A stretch of 64,000 nt of DNA, taken from the NCBI RefSeq assembly GCF_019175365.1, contig NZ_CP059572.1, forward strand, positions 744,001-808,000. Direction: 5' to 3'. Origin of the DNA: Actinomadura graeca (lineage in GTDB: Bacteria; Actinomycetota; Actinomycetes; Streptosporangiales; Streptosporangiaceae). The translations under genes and the position numbers were made by a program. How positions within the stretch are numbered: the stretch's first letter is position 1; every line of letters starts with the position of its first letter. Below are positions 48,721 to 60,983 of the stretch, in pieces. The notes beneath the pieces are model-generated. The model was not told where the DNA came from and ran no database searches. It worked only from the letters and a program-made list of their open reading frames with translations.

Positions 48721-49677
48721 TCAGCGCGACGGATCGAGGACGAGCTTGCCCGTGGTGCGGCGGGCGCGCAGGTCCTCGTGGGCGCGCCGGGCCTCGGCGA
48801 GCCCGTACTCGCCGCCTCCCACCACCCGGAGGCGGCCGTCCGCCGCGAGCCCGAACAGCTCGTCCAGCGCGGCGCGCATCACGTCGCCGGGGAGCTGGAA
48901 GACGTGCGCGAGCCACATGCCCGCGATCGTGGTCGAGTGCGACAGCAGCGTGGCGGGCCGCACCGGCTCCGGCTCCTGCCGTGACGCCATCCCGTAGAAG
49001 GCCAGGCGCCCGAACGGGGCCAGGGCGCGCAGGCTCTGGTCGGTCACCGTGCCGCCCGTCATCTCCAGGACGACGTCGACGCGCCGCCCGCCGTTCGCCT
49101 CGATCAGCGCGTCCGTCAGATCGGGCACGCCCGGGTCGATCGCGGCGTCGGCGCCGAGCTCCAGCGCGAGCCGCCGCTTGGCCTCGGAGGACGCGGTGGC
49201 GATGATCCGCCCGGCGCCCCACGCCCGGGCGAGCTGGACGGCGAGCGTCCCGACCCCGCCCGCGGCGGCGTGCACGACGACCGACTCGCCCTGCGCCAGG
49301 TGGACGCTGCGGCGCAGCAGCAGCCACGCGGACGCACCCTGCACGATCATGCCGAGGGCGGTGAGGTCGTCGATGGCGTCCGGCACGTCCCAGGTGAGCG
49401 GGACGGGCGCGACGGCGCGCTCGGCGTAGCCTCCCGAGCCGACGAGGGCGACGACCCGGCGGCCGTCAGGGGCGGTGCCGACGACCTCCCCGCCGGGCAC
49501 GAGCGGCAGCGACGCCTCGGCCAGGTAGCTGTTCTCGGCCTGGTGGGTGTCGGCGTAGTTGATCCCCGCCCTGGCCACGTCGATGAGCAGGTGCCCCGGG
49601 CCGGCGACCGGGTCGGGCAGCTCGGTGACGGTCAGCACCTCGGGGCCGCCGAACTCGGTGATCTGGATGGCGCGCAT
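48721..49677 (-). CDS. Quinone oxidoreductase-type zinc-binding dehydrogenase
   Basis: This 318-residue protein is of the medium-chain dehydrogenase/reductase superfamily, QOR branch. It starts MRAIQITEFGGPEVL and has the NADPH loop AAAGGVGTLAVQLAR. It probably reduces quinones or enones with NADPH; the catalytic zinc ligands are absent, as is normal for QOR. It diverges from the acyl-CoA dehydrogenase gene across a 79-base gap with a perfect operator. Confidence 0.88.
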   Translation of the reverse strand: MRAIQITEFGGPEVLTVTELPDPVAGPGHLLIDVARAGINYADTHQAENSYLAEASLPLVPGGEVVGTAPDGRRVVALVGSGGYAERAVAPVPLTWDVPDAIDDLTALGMIVQGASAWLLLRRSVHLAQGESVVVHAAAGGVGTLAVQLARAWGAGRIIATASSEAKRRLALELGADAAIDPGVPDLTDALIEANGGRRVDVVLEMTGGTVTDQSLRALAPFGRLAFYGMASRQEPEPVRPATLLSHSTTIAGMWLAHVFQLPGDVMRAALDELFGLAADGRLRVVGGGEYGLAEARRAHEDLRARRTTGKLVLDPSR

Positions 49678-49726
49678 GACTCTCCTGTCGGTCGGACGGC
49701 CTGACCAGCGGGGCCCGGGAACCCTT

Positions 49727-49748
49727 GGTAACTTACTCGTCAGTTACC
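49727..49748. promoter_or_regulatory. Perfect dyad GGTAACT-N8-AGTTACC, probable TetR operator
   Basis: Perfect 7-bp arms at 49727-49733 and 49742-49748 with an 8-base spacer lie in the gap between the divergent oxidoreductase and acyl-CoA dehydrogenase genes, 8 bases before the latter's ATG. The pattern of TTACT with an inner near-palindrome is common for TetR regulators of fatty acid genes. The tetR gene follows the dehydrogenase, so autoregulation is likely. Confidence 0.7.
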
Positions 49749-49756
49749 CTACTGGA

Positions 49757-50980
49757 ATGGACTTCGGCTTGAGCGCGCGGGCGCGGGACCATCTCGGCCG
49801 CCTCCAGGACTTCATGGACTCCCACGTCTACCCCGCCGAGCCGGTCTACGCCGCCCAGCGGCGCGAGCTGCGGGCCGCGGGGCGCGAGCACCACGTCCCG
49901 CCGGTCGTCGAGGAGCTCAAGGCCGAGGCGCGCGGGCGCGGGCTCTGGAACCTGTTCCTCCCCGGCTGCGAGGACCCCGCGCACGGGCTGGGCGTCACCG
50001 ATTACGCGCCCCTCGCCGAGGTCACCGGCCGCTCCCCCGTCCTCGCGCCGGAGGCCACCAACTGCGCCGCCCCCGACACCGGGAACATGGAGGTGCTGCA
50101 CCTGTTCGGGACGCCCGAGCAGAAGGAACGGTGGCTCAGGCCGCTGCTGGACGGCGAGATCCGCAGCGCGTTCGCGATGACCGAGCCGGACGTCGCCAGC
50201 TCGGACGCCACCAACATCGCCACCCGGATCGAGCGTGACGGCGACCACTACGTCCTCAACGGGCGCAAATGGTGGATCACCGGCACCGCCGACCCGCGCT
50301 GCGCGGTCATGATCGTGATGGGCCGGACCGACCCCGAGGCCCACCCGTACCGGCGGCAGTCGATGGTGCTGGTGCCGCTGGACGCGCCGGGGGTGGAGGT
50401 CGTCCGCCCGCTGCCCGTCTTCGGCTACCAGGACCAGCACGGCCACTGCGAGATCACCCTGACCGACGTCCGCGTCCCGGTGGGCAACCTCGTCGGGGAG
50501 GAGGGCGGCGGCTTCGCCATCGCGCAGGCGCGGCTCGGCCCCGGGCGCGTCCACCACTGCATGCGCGCGATCGGGACGGCCGAGAGGGCGCTGGAGCTGA
50601 TGTGCCGGCGGGCGCTGTCGCGCGAGGCGTTCGGCGGGCCCCTGGCCGGTCAGGGCGTCGTGCAGGCGCAGATCGCCGAGTCGCGGATGGCGATCGAGCA
50701 GGCGCGGCTGCTCACCCTGAAGACCGCGTGGCTGATCGACCGGCACGGCGTCCAGGCGGCCCGGTCCGAGGTCGCGGCGATCAAGGTGATCGCGCCGCGG
50801 GTCGCCCTGGACGTCGTCGACCGGGCCATCCAGGTGCACGGCGGCGCCGGGGTCGGCGACGACACGCCGCTCGCCGGGATGTGGGCGGGGCTGCGCACGC
50901 TGCGGCTGGCCGACGGCCCGGACGAGGTCCACGTCCGCTCCGTCGCCCGCCGCGAGCTGGCCCGCCACACCGGCGCATGA
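49757..50980 (+). CDS. Acyl-CoA dehydrogenase
   Basis: This 407-residue flavoprotein has the acyl-CoA dehydrogenase middle-domain signature FAMTEPDVASSDATNI and the C-terminal helical domain with the conserved QVHGGAGVGDD stretch. The long N-terminal region (to about residue 125) and GRKWWITG are typical of the large-chain/ACAD10-11-like group. The substrate is unknown. The ATG at 49757 directly follows the operator, and the stop overlaps the TetR gene ATG by four bases. Confidence 0.9.
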   Translation: MDFGLSARARDHLGRLQDFMDSHVYPAEPVYAAQRRELRAAGREHHVPPVVEELKAEARGRGLWNLFLPGCEDPAHGLGVTDYAPLAEVTGRSPVLAPEATNCAAPDTGNMEVLHLFGTPEQKERWLRPLLDGEIRSAFAMTEPDVASSDATNIATRIERDGDHYVLNGRKWWITGTADPRCAVMIVMGRTDPEAHPYRRQSMVLVPLDAPGVEVVRPLPVFGYQDQHGHCEITLTDVRVPVGNLVGEEGGGFAIAQARLGPGRVHHCMRAIGTAERALELMCRRALSREAFGGPLAGQGVVQAQIAESRMAIEQARLLTLKTAWLIDRHGVQAARSEVAAIKVIAPRVALDVVDRAIQVHGGAGVGDDTPLAGMWAGLRTLRLADGPDEVHVRSVARRELARHTGA

Positions 50981-51651
50981 CCGGCGGGGCGGGGGACGCG
51001 GCGCCCGGCGCGCGGCGGCGGATGCCGCACGCCCTGCGCCGCGAGAAGCTGCTCGCGGCGGCGCTCGCCGAGTTCGGCCGCCGCGGCTACCACGGGACGC
51101 AGATGGACCACGTCGCGGCGGCCGCGCGGGTCTCCAAGGCGCTGCTCTACCAGCACTTCGCCTCCAAGGAGGTGCTGTTCGCCGAGGTGACCGGGTCGAT
51201 CGTCGCCGGGCTCACGGCGCGGCTGGACGAGGCGGTGGCGGCCGGGCAGGGCTCCGCGGAGGGCGTCCGGGCGATGGTCCGGGTGCTGTTCGACCACGCC
51301 ACCGACGAACCGGACGCGTGGGCGCTGCTGGTCCGCCATCTCGACAAGCCCGAAGCGGGCCTGGAGCTGCGGGAGCTGCGGGAGCTGCGCGACCGGCTCG
51401 GCGCCGTGCTCGCCGCGCTGCTGCTGCGTCGCCGCCGCGCCGATCCCGGCCTGTCCGCGGCGGCGCTGGCGGTGAACGAGCACCGGGCGCGGCTGCTCGT
51501 CCCGCTGATGTACGGGTCGATGCTGTCGATGGTCTCGTGGTGGCTGGAACATCCCGATACGCGGCGCGAGCACGCCGAGCAGATGGCCGTGGAGTTCATC
51601 TGGCTCGGCCTGGACCGCCTGCGCACCGGAGAGCGCCTGCCGAAGGCGTGA
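50977..51651 (+). CDS. TetR-family regulator
   Basis: This 224-residue protein has an N-terminal helix-turn-helix (TQMDHVAAAARVSKALLYQHF). The C-terminal ligand-binding domain is helical and unassigned. It overlaps the acyl-CoA dehydrogenase gene by four bases and probably binds the dyad at 49727-49748 to control both divergent transcripts. An acyl-CoA ligand is plausible but unproven. Confidence 0.88.
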   Translation: MTGGAGDAAPGARRRMPHALRREKLLAAALAEFGRRGYHGTQMDHVAAAARVSKALLYQHFASKEVLFAEVTGSIVAGLTARLDEAVAAGQGSAEGVRAMVRVLFDHATDEPDAWALLVRHLDKPEAGLELRELRELRDRLGAVLAALLLRRRRADPGLSAAALAVNEHRARLLVPLMYGSMLSMVSWWLEHPDTRREHAEQMAVEFIWLGLDRLRTGERLPKA

Positions 51652-51691
51652 GGTCCCGCCGGGCCGCCCTGCCACGGGCCTGGGCGGAGGG

Positions 51692-52723
51692 TCACGCGCT
51701 CCCGAAGACGTCGTCGCGGGCGAGGTCGAGGGCGCTGAGGACGGCGCCGCGCAGGACGGCGTCGCCCTCGACGACGCTGGGACGCACCTCGGTGTCGGCG
51801 GGCGAGAGCGCGCCGAGCCGCTCGGCGACCAGGTCGGCGAGCCGCTCCCCGCCCCCGCGCCCCAGGGTCCCGCCGAGGACGACGAGGCCCGGGTCCAGGA
51901 CGGCGACGAGCGCGAACACGCCCTCGACGATCGGGCCGGCGAGCTCCTCGGCCGCGAGTCCCCCGGCGACGCCCGCCTCCATCAGGTGGCAGAAGTCGGT
52001 GCCGGCGAACCTGAGCAGCCCGACCTCGCCCGCGCCGCCGGACGCGCCGCGCCGCAGCCGCCCGTCCAGGACCACCGCCGCGCCGATCCCGTCGTCCAGC
52101 CACAGGAGCGCGAAGTCGTCGCGGCCCGCGGCGGCGCCGTCGCGGTGCTCGGCGATGGCCGCCAGGTTCACCTCGTTCTCCAGGACGACCGGGGCGCCGA
52201 GCCGGTCCTCGATCGCCGTCCGCAGGTCGGGGCGCGCGCCGCGGAGCCCGCCGCAGGACGTCAGCCCGGTCCGCGGGTGGACGAGCCCGGGGGCGCCGAC
52301 CACGACCGTGTGCGGGACGCGCCCGCCCGCCGCCTCCCGGACCGCCCCCGCGACGAGCGCGGCGATGTCCGGCTCCGGTCCCGGCGGCATCGCGGCCGTG
52401 GCCGATCCGTCCGGGTTCCCGGCGATGTCGGCGACGGCCACGTGCACCGCGTCGCGGCGCAGGTCCACCCCCGCCACGTGGGCGCGGCCGGCCACGAGCC
52501 CGTAGAGCCGGGCGTTCGGGCCGCGCCGGTCGGCGCCGGCCTCGCCGGTCACCTCGATCAGCCCGTCGGTGCGGAGCCGCTCGATCAGGTCGGAGACGGT
52601 CGGCCGGGACAGTCCGGTCAGCGTCCGCAACTGCGGCGCCGTCAGCGGGCCGCGGTCGAGCAGCAGGTCGAGCGCGAGCCGGTCGTTGATGGCGCGGGCC
52701 AGCGTCGGGGTGGCGGTCTTCAC
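51692..52723 (-). CDS. ROK-family transcriptional regulator
   Basis: This 343-residue protein has an N-terminal winged helix (LTGLSRPTVSDLIERLRTDG) and a ROK domain with VVVGAPGLVHPRTGL and GASGGAGEVGLL. The ROK zinc motif C-x-C-G-x2-G-C-x-E is missing (only GTDFCHL remains), and the DxGxT phosphate motif is not evident. So it is likely a sugar-binding regulator without kinase activity. It diverges from an MFS transporter, with a perfect dyad in the gap. Confidence 0.87.
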   Translation of the reverse strand: MKTATPTLARAINDRLALDLLLDRGPLTAPQLRTLTGLSRPTVSDLIERLRTDGLIEVTGEAGADRRGPNARLYGLVAGRAHVAGVDLRRDAVHVAVADIAGNPDGSATAAMPPGPEPDIAALVAGAVREAAGGRVPHTVVVGAPGLVHPRTGLTSCGGLRGARPDLRTAIEDRLGAPVVLENEVNLAAIAEHRDGAAAGRDDFALLWLDDGIGAAVVLDGRLRRGASGGAGEVGLLRFAGTDFCHLMEAGVAGGLAAEELAGPIVEGVFALVAVLDPGLVVLGGTLGRGGGERLADLVAERLGALSPADTEVRPSVVEGDAVLRGAVLSALDLARDDVFGSA

Positions 52724-52738
52724 ACCGACATATTAGTC

Positions 52739-52777
52739 AGGGTTCCTGCTTGATAACCTCTTTTCATCAGGAACCCT
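52739..52777. promoter_or_regulatory. Perfect dyad AGGGTTCCTG-N19-CAGGAACCCT, probable ROK operator
   Basis: Ten-base arms at 52739-52748 and 52768-52777 are perfect reverse complements with a 19-base spacer. The gap between the ROK gene (start 52723) and the MFS gene (start 52798) is only 74 bases, so the dyad fills most of it. The spacing of about 29 bases between arm centres (nearly three turns) suits a dimer or tetramer binding one face. Confidence 0.7.
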
Positions 52778-52797
52778 TCCTGTTAGTTTCTCGGACC

Positions 52798-54030
52798 ATG
52801 AGCAACCGCAGTGCCATCAGCGTCGTCTTCGCCCTGCACGGGGCCGTGGCCGGGAGCCTGGCGACCCGCGTCCCCTGGATCCAGGACCATCTGGGGCTCG
52901 GGCCCACGATCCTCGGCATGGCCCTGCTCTGCCCTTCGATCGGCGCCTTCGCCGGGATGCCGATGGCCGGCCGGCTGGCGCACCGGTTCGGCGGGCGCGC
53001 CGCGACCCGCGTCCTGCTCGCGGCGTGGTGCGGCGTGCTCGCGCTGCCCGCGCTGGCACCGGCGCCCGCCTGGCTGTTCGCGGCGATGCTGCTCTACGGC
53101 GTCACCGCGGGCATGTGCGACGTCGTGATGAACGCGCACGCGCTGACGCTGGAACGGCGGCTGCGGCGTCCGATCATCTCCGGACTGCACGGCCTGTGGT
53201 GCGTCGGGAGCCTCGCCGCGGGCGGCCTCGGCGTCCTCGCGGCGCATGCCCGGATCGACGCCAGGCTGCACCTCGGCGCGCTCGCGGCGGCGCTGCTGGC
53301 CGCGGGGATCGTCGCCGGGCGCGGCCTGCTCCCGGACGGGACGGCCCCCGGCGCCCCCGCCCCGCGCCGGTTCGCCCTCCCCGGGCGGCCCATCCTGGCG
53401 ATCGGCGCGGTCGGGTTCTGCGCCACCTTCGCCGAGGGCGCCAGCGCCGACTGGGCCGCGGTCTACCTCACCGAGGTCGCCGGGGCGGGCCCCGGCCTCG
53501 CCGCCGCCAGCTTCACGGTCTTCATGTCCTGCATGGCGGCGACGCGCCTCGCCGGTGACCGGCTCGTCCGCCGGGCGGGGCCGGTGGCGGTCGTCCGGGG
53601 CGGCGGGGTGCTCGCGGTCGCCGGCGGCGTGCTGGTCGTGGCCGCCCGCAGCCCGCTGCCCGGAATGATCGGGTTCGCTCTGATCGGCGTGGGCGTCGCG
53701 ACCATCGTGCCGCTGGTCTTCGCGGCGGCCGGCAACGCCGGGCCGAGCGCCGGGGAGGGCGTGGCGGGCGTGGCGACGATCACCTACCTGTCGGGCCTGA
53801 CGGCGCCGGCCGTCACCGGCTGGGCCGCCGGCGCCCTGTCCTACCCGGCCGCCTTCGCCATGATCACCGGGGTCGTGTCGCTCATGACCGTCGCGGCCGG
53901 GGCCCTGCGCCCGGGACGGGCGCCCGCCCCGGCGGTCTCCGGGCCCGGGGCCGAACCCGCGGCCGAACCCGCGCTGGACACCGAACGCCCCGGTCACCGC
54001 GGTGCGGTGCCGGGGCGCAGGACCGGATGA
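52798..54030 (+). CDS. MFS transporter beside the ROK regulator
   Basis: This 410-residue protein has about 12 hydrophobic helices with GLHGLWCVGSLAAGGLG in the first half and GLTAPAVTGWAAG in the second. The Ala/Gly-rich sequence and length recall the YbjJ-like branch of MFS. The substrate is unknown, but the ROK partner suggests a sugar or its derivative. The start at 52798 follows the ROK operator by 20 bases. The C-terminus is Pro-rich. Confidence 0.82.
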   Translation: MSNRSAISVVFALHGAVAGSLATRVPWIQDHLGLGPTILGMALLCPSIGAFAGMPMAGRLAHRFGGRAATRVLLAAWCGVLALPALAPAPAWLFAAMLLYGVTAGMCDVVMNAHALTLERRLRRPIISGLHGLWCVGSLAAGGLGVLAAHARIDARLHLGALAAALLAAGIVAGRGLLPDGTAPGAPAPRRFALPGRPILAIGAVGFCATFAEGASADWAAVYLTEVAGAGPGLAAASFTVFMSCMAATRLAGDRLVRRAGPVAVVRGGGVLAVAGGVLVVAARSPLPGMIGFALIGVGVATIVPLVFAAAGNAGPSAGEGVAGVATITYLSGLTAPAVTGWAAGALSYPAAFAMITGVVSLMTVAAGALRPGRAPAPAVSGPGAEPAAEPALDTERPGHRGAVPGRRTG

Positions 54031-54039
54031 GCCGGGGCC

Positions 54040-54243
54040 TCAGAGCGGGTAGACGCCCTCGGCCTGCGGGCCCTTCTGCCCCTGGGTGATCTCGAACCCC
54101 ACGCGCTGGTTCTCGTCCAGGCTGCGGTAGCCGCTGGTGGTGATCGCCGAGTAGTGGACGAACACGTCCGGGCCGCCGCCGTCAGGAGCGATGAACCCGA
54201 AGCCCTTCTCGGCGTTGAACCACTTCACGGTGCCTTCTGCCAC
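54040..54243 (-). CDS. Cold-shock protein (CspA family)
   Basis: This 67-residue protein is a single cold-shock domain with RNP1 [11 protein letters not shown] and RNP2 DVFVHYSAI. It binds single-stranded nucleic acid. The GTG at 54243 is preferred because it gives the family start [14 protein letters not shown] and has GAAGGA upstream; the frame stays open further. The long upstream region (to about 54360) has several stems, as in cold-shock mRNA leaders. Confidence 0.93.
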   Translation of the reverse strand: MAEGTVKWFNAEKGFGFIAPDGGGPDVFVHYSAITTSGYRSLDENQRVGFEITQGQKGPQAEGVYPL

Positions 54244-54345
54244 GTTTCCTTCTCCTCTGGGTGACGCTTCACCGGCCGCCGGGCGACGGCCGGGCTGCAT
54301 TGCGGACTCATCTCGCGTCCGCCGGATCACCCGGGGGAAACGGAG

Positions 54346-54377
54346 AACGCCCGACGTCTAGAACTTCTGCGGGCGTT
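54346..54377 (-). terminator. Hairpin between kynU and the cold-shock gene
   Basis: AACGCCCG (54346-54353) pairs perfectly with CGGGCGTT (54370-54377), giving an 8-bp stem and 16-base loop. It may terminate the catabolic operon after kynU or belong to the cold-shock leader. A second 7-bp stem (CCGGCCG / CGGCCGG) lies at 54272-54293 inside the leader. Confidence 0.45.
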
Positions 54378-54488
54378 TCTTGCAAACGTTCGAGACTGCT
54401 GGCCGACTGCCTGCCTGACTGCAACGCATCGAACCTACCTCATTTCGGGGTCGCCCGACACCGACACACCGGCTGCGGTGGCCCGCCG

Positions 54489-55786
54489 TCACGCCGCGCC
54501 CGGGGCGAGGTCCGCGAGGGCCTCGGCGGCCCGGTGACAGTCGTGGAACGTGCAGTACAGCGGGACGGGCGCGAGCCGGATCACATCGGGCTCGCGGGCG
54601 TCGGCGACCACCCCGTGCCGTTCGGCGAGCCGCCTGACCAGGCCGCCCGCGTCCGTGACCCGCAGCGACAGCTGGGAGCCGCGCGCCGCCGGATCGGCCG
54701 GGGTGATCGTCTCGGCGCCGCGGACGGCGGCGAGCCGCGACGCGAGGTAGCCGGTGAGGCGCCCGCTCCTGGCGCGCAGCGCGTCCATCCCCACCCGGTC
54801 GAAGATCCGCAGGGAGGCCAGCACGGGCGCGAGCGCCAGGATCGGCGGGTTGGACAGCTGCCAGGCGTCGGCCGAGGCGGGCGGCGCGATCTGCGGCTCC
54901 ATCCGGAACCGGACGGACGGGTCGGTCCCCCACCAGCCCGCCAGCCGCGGCAGCGAGGCGTCCCGGACGTGCCGCTCGTGGACGAAGCACCCGGCGACCG
55001 CGCCGGGGCCGCCGTTGAGGTACTTGTAGGAGCACCAGGCGGCGAAGTCCACGTCCCAGTCGTGCAGGCGCAGCGGCACGTTCCCGGCGGCGTGCGCGAG
55101 GTCCCAGCCGACGGCGGCGCCGGCGGCTCGGCCCGCCTGGGTGATCGCGGGCATGTCCATGAGCTGGCCGGTGAGGTAGTTGACGCCGCCGAGCATGAGC
55201 AGCGCCACCGTCGGGCCCTCGCGTTCGAGGAAGCGGAGCACGTCCTCGGTGCGCAGGTGCTCCTCGCCCGGCCTCGGCCGCAGCCGGACGACGGTCCGCG
55301 CCGGGTCCAGGCCGTGGTGGACGGCCTGGCTGGCGACCGCGTAGGAGTCGGACGGGAAGGCCGAGTCCTCGATGACGATGCGGGTGCGGTCCCCGGCGGG
55401 CCGGTAGAAGGTCGCCATCATCAGGTGCAGGTTGACGGTCAGCGAGTTCATCGCGACGACCTCGTGCGGCAGGGCGCCGACGAGGCGGGCCGCGGGCTCG
55501 CGGAGCAGCTCGTGGTAGTCCACCCAGGGGCGGCGCGCGCGGGTGTGGCCCTCGACCGCCAGCCGCGCCCAGTCCTCCAGTTCCTCGCGGAGCAGGCCCG
55601 CCACCGACCTCGGCTGGAGTCCGAGCGAGTTGCCCGCGAAGTACGCCGCCTCCGGGTGGGACCCGCCGGGCGCCGGCGGGACAAGGAATTCCCCGCGCAG
55701 CGTGGGCAGCGGGTCGGTCTCATCGAGGCGCCGCGCCTCGTCCTCGGCGGACGCCGCGTCCCTGGAGCCCGCCGTGTCCCCGGGGG

Positions 55787-55790
<4 letters not shown>
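54489..55790 (-). CDS. kynU: Kynureninase
   Basis: Kynureninase cleaves kynurenine or 3-hydroxykynurenine to anthranilate or 3-hydroxyanthranilate and alanine. The 433-residue PLP enzyme has the active lysine in WCSYKYLNGGPGAVAG, the AAYFAGNSLGLQPRS stretch and VGWDLAHAAGNVPL. The GTG at 55790 overlaps the ACMSD stop. It is the last gene of the catabolic operon. It supplies the substrate of the dioxygenase upstream if 3-hydroxykynurenine is available; kynurenine 3-monooxygenase is not in the window. Confidence 0.94.
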
Positions 55791-58601
<2,811 letters not shown>

Positions 58602-58602
<1 letters not shown>

Positions 58603-59420
58603 CAGGACTCCTCCTTGCCGAAGGCGACGCGGACGTCGCCGAGGCCGTCGATGCGCGCCTCGAACACGTCGCCGGGGGCGGCGGGCACCACCGGCCCGAG
58701 CGCGCCGGTGAGCACGGTGTCGCCCGCGCGCAGCGGGCGGCCGAGCCGGGCGAGCGTGTCGGCGAGCCACAGCGCGGCGTTCAGCGGATGGCCGAGGCAG
58801 GCGGCGCCGTTGCCGGTGGACAGCTGCTCGCCGCGGCGCTCCAGCACCATCCCGCACAGCCGCAGGTCCACGTCGGCGAGCGGGACGGGCCGGGCGCCGA
58901 GGACGTACATGCCCGACGAGGCGTTGTCGGCGACGGTGTCGGCGAGGGTGATGTCCCAGTCGCGGACACGGCTGCCGACGATCTCGATGGCGGGCAGCGC
59001 GAACGCGGTCGCGCGGATCAGGTCGGCGACGGTGTGCCGCTCGTGGGGCAGGTCGCCGTCCAGGACGAGCGCGACCTCGGCCTCGGCGCGGGGCTGCAGG
59101 ACGGCGCCGGGCGGGATCTCCGCGCCGTCCGGGACGGCCATGTCGGCGAACAGCATCCCGAAGTCGGGGCTGGCGACGCCGAGCTGGTCCTGCACAGCCG
59201 CGGACGTCAGGCCGATCTTGCGGCCGGTGAGGCGGCGGCCGTCGCGCAGCCAGCGGGCGGTCAGCCGGTCCTGGACGGCGTACGCCTCGTCCGCGGTGGT
59301 GATCAGGTCGCGCACGGGCTCGCACGGCACGCCCGAGGCGTGGGCGCCGAGGAGGCGCCCGGCGGCGGCGTCGATGGCGCCGGAGCCGCCCTCGGGGTCA
59401 CTGCTGGAAGGATCGGTCAC
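58602..59420 (-). CDS. nbaH: 2-Oxopent-4-enoate hydratase
   Basis: This 272-residue protein is of the same family as its downstream neighbour. It has [28 protein letters not shown] (metal site), [15 protein letters not shown] and [17 protein letters not shown]. It adds water to 2-oxopent-4-enoate to give 4-hydroxy-2-oxovalerate. The aldolase and acetaldehyde dehydrogenase that would follow are not in the window. The start is GTG at 59420, 10 bases after the aldehyde dehydrogenase stop. Confidence 0.91.
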
Positions 59421-59430
59421 GGGTCCGCTC

Positions 59431-60867
59431 TCAGATCTGGATGCACACGTTGACGGGTTCGGAGAAGAAGTCCAGGGAGTACTCTCCCCCCTCGCGCCCG
59501 ATGCCGGACGCCTTGACGCCGCCGAACGGGGTCCGCAGGTCCCGCAGGTTCCAGCAGTTCACCCAGACGATCCCGGTCTGCACGCGCGGCGCGACCCGGT
59601 GCGCCCGGGACAGGTCGCGGGTCCAGAGGGTGGCCGCCAGGCCGTAGGGGCTGTCGTTGGCGAGCCGCAGCGCCTCGTCCTCGGTGTCGAAGGGGGCGAC
59701 GTGGCAGACCGGCCCGAAGATCTCCTCGCGGACGGTCCGGGCCGTCTCGGGCAGCCCGGTGAGCACGGTGGGCTCGACGTGGAATCCGCCGTCGCGGGCG
59801 TCCCCGAAGGCCGGGACGCCGCCGCCCGCCAGGACCTCGGCGCCCTCCTCGCGGGCGAGCCGGTAGTAGGACAGGACCTTCTCGCGGTGCTCTGCCGAGA
59901 TCATCGGGCCGTAGTCCTCCAGCGCCCGCGCCCGCTCGGCGAGCCTGGCGGTGAACTCCCCGAACACGGGCCGCTCGACGTAGACGCGCTCGGTGCACAG
60001 GCAGATCTGCCCGGAGTGGGTGAACGAGGAGCGGACGGTGCCCTCCACGGCCGCGTCGAGGTCGGCGTCGGCGAACACCAGCGCGGGGTTCTTGCCGCCC
60101 AGCTCGAACGAGACGGGGGTGACGTGGTCGGCGGCGTTGCGCATGATGGCCGCGCCGGTGGCCGACTCGCCGGTGAACGCGATGGCGTCCACGCCGGGGT
60201 GCCCGGTGAGGAACTCGCCGGCCGCGCCGGCGCCGTGCCCGTGCACCAGGTTGAACGCGCCGGACGGCAGCCCGGCCTGGTCGATCACCTGGGCGAGCAG
60301 CGTCGCGGTCGAGGGCGTCTCCTCCGAGGGCTTGGCGACGACCGCGTTCCCGGCCGCGAGCGCCGGGGCGACCTTCCAGGTCAGCAGCAGCAGCGGCAGG
60401 TTCCACGGCGAGATGACCGCGACCACGCCGAGGGGGCGGCGGACGGTGTAGTTGAGCGCCTGCCCCGTCCCGGCGCTCCAGCCCGGGACCTGCGTGGTGT
60501 AGGCCCGCTCGGGGCGCCCGTACAGCAGCTCGGCGTAGGCGCGGAAGTTGCCGATGGCGCGGGGGACGTCGACGGTGGAGGCCAGCTCGCGGGGCTTGCC
60601 GGTGTCGGCGACCTCCGCGTCGACGAACTCCTCGAACCGCGCCTGGATGCCGCCGGCGATCCGGCGCAGGGCGGCGGACCGCTCCTCGGCGCCGGTCGCG
60701 CCCCACGCGCCGTCGAGCGCGGCCCGGGCGGCGGTCACGGCGTCGTCGACGACCTCGCGGGTGGCCTCGGGGACGGTGCCCAGCTCGGAGCCGTCCGCGG
60801 GCGCGAGGAGGGGGAAGGCCGGACCGTCCGAACGGAAGATCCCGCCGACGTAGTGCTCAGCCTTCAT
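59431..60867 (-). CDS. nbaE: 2-Aminomuconate 6-semialdehyde dehydrogenase
   Basis: This 478-residue NAD(P)-dependent aldehyde dehydrogenase has the catalytic glutamate in [12 protein letters not shown] and the catalytic cysteine in [12 protein letters not shown]. The N-terminus [13 protein letters not shown] and C-terminus [10 protein letters not shown] match the hydroxymuconic/aminomuconate semialdehyde branch. It is the first gene of the catabolic operon (nbaE, nbaH, nbaG, nbaF, nbaC, nbaD, kynU). The ATG at 60867 has GGAGGAACGAG upstream. The LysR gene diverges. Confidence 0.93.
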   Translation of the reverse strand: MKAEHYVGGIFRSDGPAFPLLAPADGSELGTVPEATREVVDDAVTAARAALDGAWGATGAEERSAALRRIAGGIQARFEEFVDAEVADTGKPRELASTVDVPRAIGNFRAYAELLYGRPERAYTTQVPGWSAGTGQALNYTVRRPLGVVAVISPWNLPLLLLTWKVAPALAAGNAVVAKPSEETPSTATLLAQVIDQAGLPSGAFNLVHGHGAGAAGEFLTGHPGVDAIAFTGESATGAAIMRNAADHVTPVSFELGGKNPALVFADADLDAAVEGTVRSSFTHSGQICLCTERVYVERPVFGEFTARLAERARALEDYGPMISAEHREKVLSYYRLAREEGAEVLAGGGVPAFGDARDGGFHVEPTVLTGLPETARTVREEIFGPVCHVAPFDTEDEALRLANDSPYGLAATLWTRDLSRAHRVAPRVQTGIVWVNCWNLRDLRTPFGGVKASGIGREGGEYSLDFFSEPVNVCIQI

Positions 60868-60954
60868 CTCGTTCCTCCACCCCGTGATCTGCCCGGACAC
60901 CTGCGATCCTGCGCCACCCGAGCTATGCCTGGCAAATACCAAAGCCCCCTGTTG

Positions 60955-60974
60955 CTATCACCAAGCTGTGATAG
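60955..60974. promoter_or_regulatory. Perfect dyad CTATCAC-N6-GTGATAG, probable LysR operator
   Basis: Perfect 7-bp arms at 60955-60961 and 60968-60974 with a 6-base spacer lie 9 bases before the LysR ATG in the 116-base divergent gap. The dyad includes the T-N11-A layout of LysR sites. A weaker dyad TGCC-T-GGCA lies near 60927-60935 toward the operon. Confidence 0.65.
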
Positions 60975-60983
60975 GAAGGGGGC

